DNA of 64,000 nucleotides, from contig NZ_JBGJZM010000001.1 in assembly GCF_042610425.1 (NCBI RefSeq), forward strand, positions 434,001-498,000, given 5' to 3'. Of the stretch, positions 62,909 through 64,000 are shown piece after piece (within the stretch, counting starts at the first letter, position 1; every line of letters starts with the position of its first letter). Origin of the DNA: Ectobacillus sp042610425 (GTDB lineage Bacteria; Bacillota; Bacilli; Bacillales; Bacillaceae_G). Both the position numbers and the translations under genes were made by a program. Below the pieces are notes generated by a model. That model was not told the DNA's origin, searched no databases, and was given only the letters and a program-made list of their open reading frames with translations.

Positions 62909-63469
62909 GTGGCAATGAAAAAACGAAAATACACTGTAATACAACGCATTCAGCGTCTATTTAAGCTGAATTTTTATAAACTGTTTCGTTCACCTGGTGG
63001 TTCGAAGAAAGTAGCACTAGGATTTGCACTAGGATTTGGCCTCGAAATGCTAGTCATTTCGACAGCATCGCTAATCTATTTATTATTTTATCCAATAGTT
63101 CGACTTTCGGGAGGATCGCTTCCAGCATCCATTATTGGAAATGTTATTGGTAAACTCTCGTTTTTACCTGTAGTACTATTACCTTTTGCACATGCTCTTG
63201 GAAAAATGGTATACCCGTTTAAAGTAGCTCATGCACCGATGCAACATCACGTACACCATTCCTTTTTTGAAATATTTTCAGGGAATTTTTTAGGAATCGT
63301 AAGAGACCTGCTTAATAGTGGCTTGTATACGTTTATTGGTATGACAATTATTGGAACAATTCTTGGATTTACTTCTTACTTTGTTGTGTTGCATTTACAT
63401 GAAAAAGAACGTATGAGACGGTTGCAACGACGAAAAAAAGAAACAAATATAGCTGTAATGAGAACATAA
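62909..63469 (+). CDS. DUF2062 membrane protein
   Basis: 186 aa with a basic N terminus, three or so transmembrane segments (about residues 37-62, 70-92 and 142-165), the DUF2062 pattern SPGGSKKVALGFALGFGLEML and a basic Arg/Lys-rich tail. The function is unknown. The start is GTG 62909 after gggagag. The last codons lie within a long palindromic terminator. Confidence 0.8.
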   Translation: MAMKKRKYTVIQRIQRLFKLNFYKLFRSPGGSKKVALGFALGFGLEMLVISTASLIYLLFYPIVRLSGGSLPASIIGNVIGKLSFLPVVLLPFAHALGKMVYPFKVAHAPMQHHVHHSFFEIFSGNFLGIVRDLLNSGLYTFIGMTIIGTILGFTSYFVVLHLHEKERMRRLQRRKKETNIAVMRT

Positions 63470-63510
63470 AAAAACGGAGCTTAGCTCCGTTTTTTTATGT
63501 TCTCATTACA
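63454..63510. terminator. 57-bp palindromic terminator
   Basis: A perfect inverted repeat with 28-bp arms and a single-base centre (arms contain AAAAAAACGGAGCT and its complement). It has A7 and T7 blocks inside the stem, and it includes the stop codon of the DUF2062 gene. It can terminate in both directions. Confidence 0.88.
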
Positions 63511-63702
63511 GTGCGCATATTGAATTTGGTTATCCATCCTGCATTTCGTCCTCTAAAATACAATTCGAAAATTCGCTACTATTTGTCATCCTTACGTCTG
63601 GTTCACATTGCAATTTAGATTAGGAGAGGCGATATTTATTTGGTATGAACAGAGCTGTCTTGTTTCAGAAACAGAAAAGAAATCGATAAATTAGAGTTCT
63701 GA

Positions 63703-64000
63703 TTATAAGACACTAAGTTTAGAAATGAGTAACTGGAGTGTTTGAAGGGACTCGTCTAATTTTGCTAGCTCATCTTCCTCTAGATTCTGCATTGATTCTC
63801 GCATTTTGTCTAAAATGTACTGTTTGTAATCATTTACGAATGCCATTCCCTTTTCAGTTAAAGAAACAATAAGAACTCTTCGATCATTCTCACTACTTTG
63901 ACGATTAATTAATTTATCATCAATGAGCTTATTTAAAAGGGGTGTCATGTTCGGACGGGAAATACATAGACGTTTTCCGATTTCTGAAACGGTTAGCACA
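63703..64000 (-). CDS. MarR-family transcriptional regulator (partial)
   Basis: The gene runs off the window end, so its N terminus is missing. The visible part includes the winged helix (LTVSEIGKRLCISRPNMTPLLNKLIDDKLI) and the MarR wing motif SENDRRVLIVSLTEKG, followed by the C-terminal dimerisation helices. Its target and ligand are unknown. The 190 bases between it and the DUF2062 terminator hold nothing I can support. Confidence 0.88.
   Translation of the reverse strand, partial: VLTVSEIGKRLCISRPNMTPLLNKLIDDKLINRQSSENDRRVLIVSLTEKGMAFVNDYKQYILDKMRESMQNLEEDELAKLDESLQTLQLLISKLSVL

Noticed and set aside
1..64000. CRISPR array, prophage, IS element, defence island
   Set aside because: No spaced direct repeats, transposase, integrase or phage structural genes were seen; the gene order is the conserved Bacillus chromosome backbone.

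Overview
The window is a core chromosomal segment of an endospore-forming Bacillus (Firmicutes, low GC). Gene order follows the yqh-yqi-yqj region of the Bacillus subtilis chromosome almost gene for gene. Several proteins, notably leucine dehydrogenase, look closer to the B. cereus side of the genus, but I cannot place the species. I see no prophage, insertion sequence, CRISPR array, rRNA or tRNA, and no integrated foreign island.

Layout. 0.1-7 kb: an unrecognised 254-aa protein, spore photoproduct lyase, the manganese regulator MntR, and the yqhP/yqhQ/yqhR-aroQ-yqhT-efp block. 7.1-12.4 kb: yqhV and the complete eight-gene spoIIIA operon, which builds the mother cell side of the feeding-tube channel. 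12.7-22.2 kb: accB-accC-yqhY, then nusB-folD-xseA-xseB-ispA-dxs-tlyA (fatty acid, one-carbon, repair and isoprenoid functions). 22.4-27.2 kb: argR/ahrC, recN, spoIVB and spo0A, the last with a sigma-H-like promoter overlapped by a 0A box.

27.4-36.3 kb: two small reverse-strand genes (yycC-like and yqzF), then the branched-chain keto acid operon ptb-bcd-buk-lpdV-bkdAA-bkdAB-bkdB. The sigma-54 activator gene bkdR, which precedes ptb in B. subtilis, is absent. 36.4-43.1 kb: a 37-codon candidate ORF, a Nudix hydrolase, mutA-mutB-meaB (B12-dependent methylmalonyl-CoA mutase and its GTPase), and the bacilliredoxin brxB. 43.2-48 kb: sigI-rsgI behind a sigma-I-like promoter, then an artPQR-type amino acid ABC transporter. 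48-53.9 kb: a small membrane protein, an L,D-transpeptidase, the stressosome miniprotein Prli42, methylmalonyl-CoA epimerase with a propionyl-CoA carboxylase subunit, peptidase T-like YqjE and a Y-family polymerase. 54-64 kb: rnz, proI, yqjP-yqjQ, yqzH, argJ-argB-argD-argF (no argC), a DUF2062 membrane protein and a MarR-family gene cut by the window end.

The genes connect metabolically. Valine and isoleucine degradation through Bcd and Bkd gives propionyl-CoA, which the YqjD carboxylase, epimerase and MutAB could convert to succinyl-CoA. Sporulation genes (spo0A, spoIIIA, spoIVB, splB) are spread among housekeeping genes, as in other bacilli.

I did not find a clearly new multi-gene system. 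The observations most worth checking are two genes that appear to use non-canonical start codons (spoIIIAD and yqzF), a 22-bp perfect palindromic operator in front of yqjPQ, the missing bkdR and argC, the sigma-I promoter with its A/T repeat tract and long leader, and several small ORFs.
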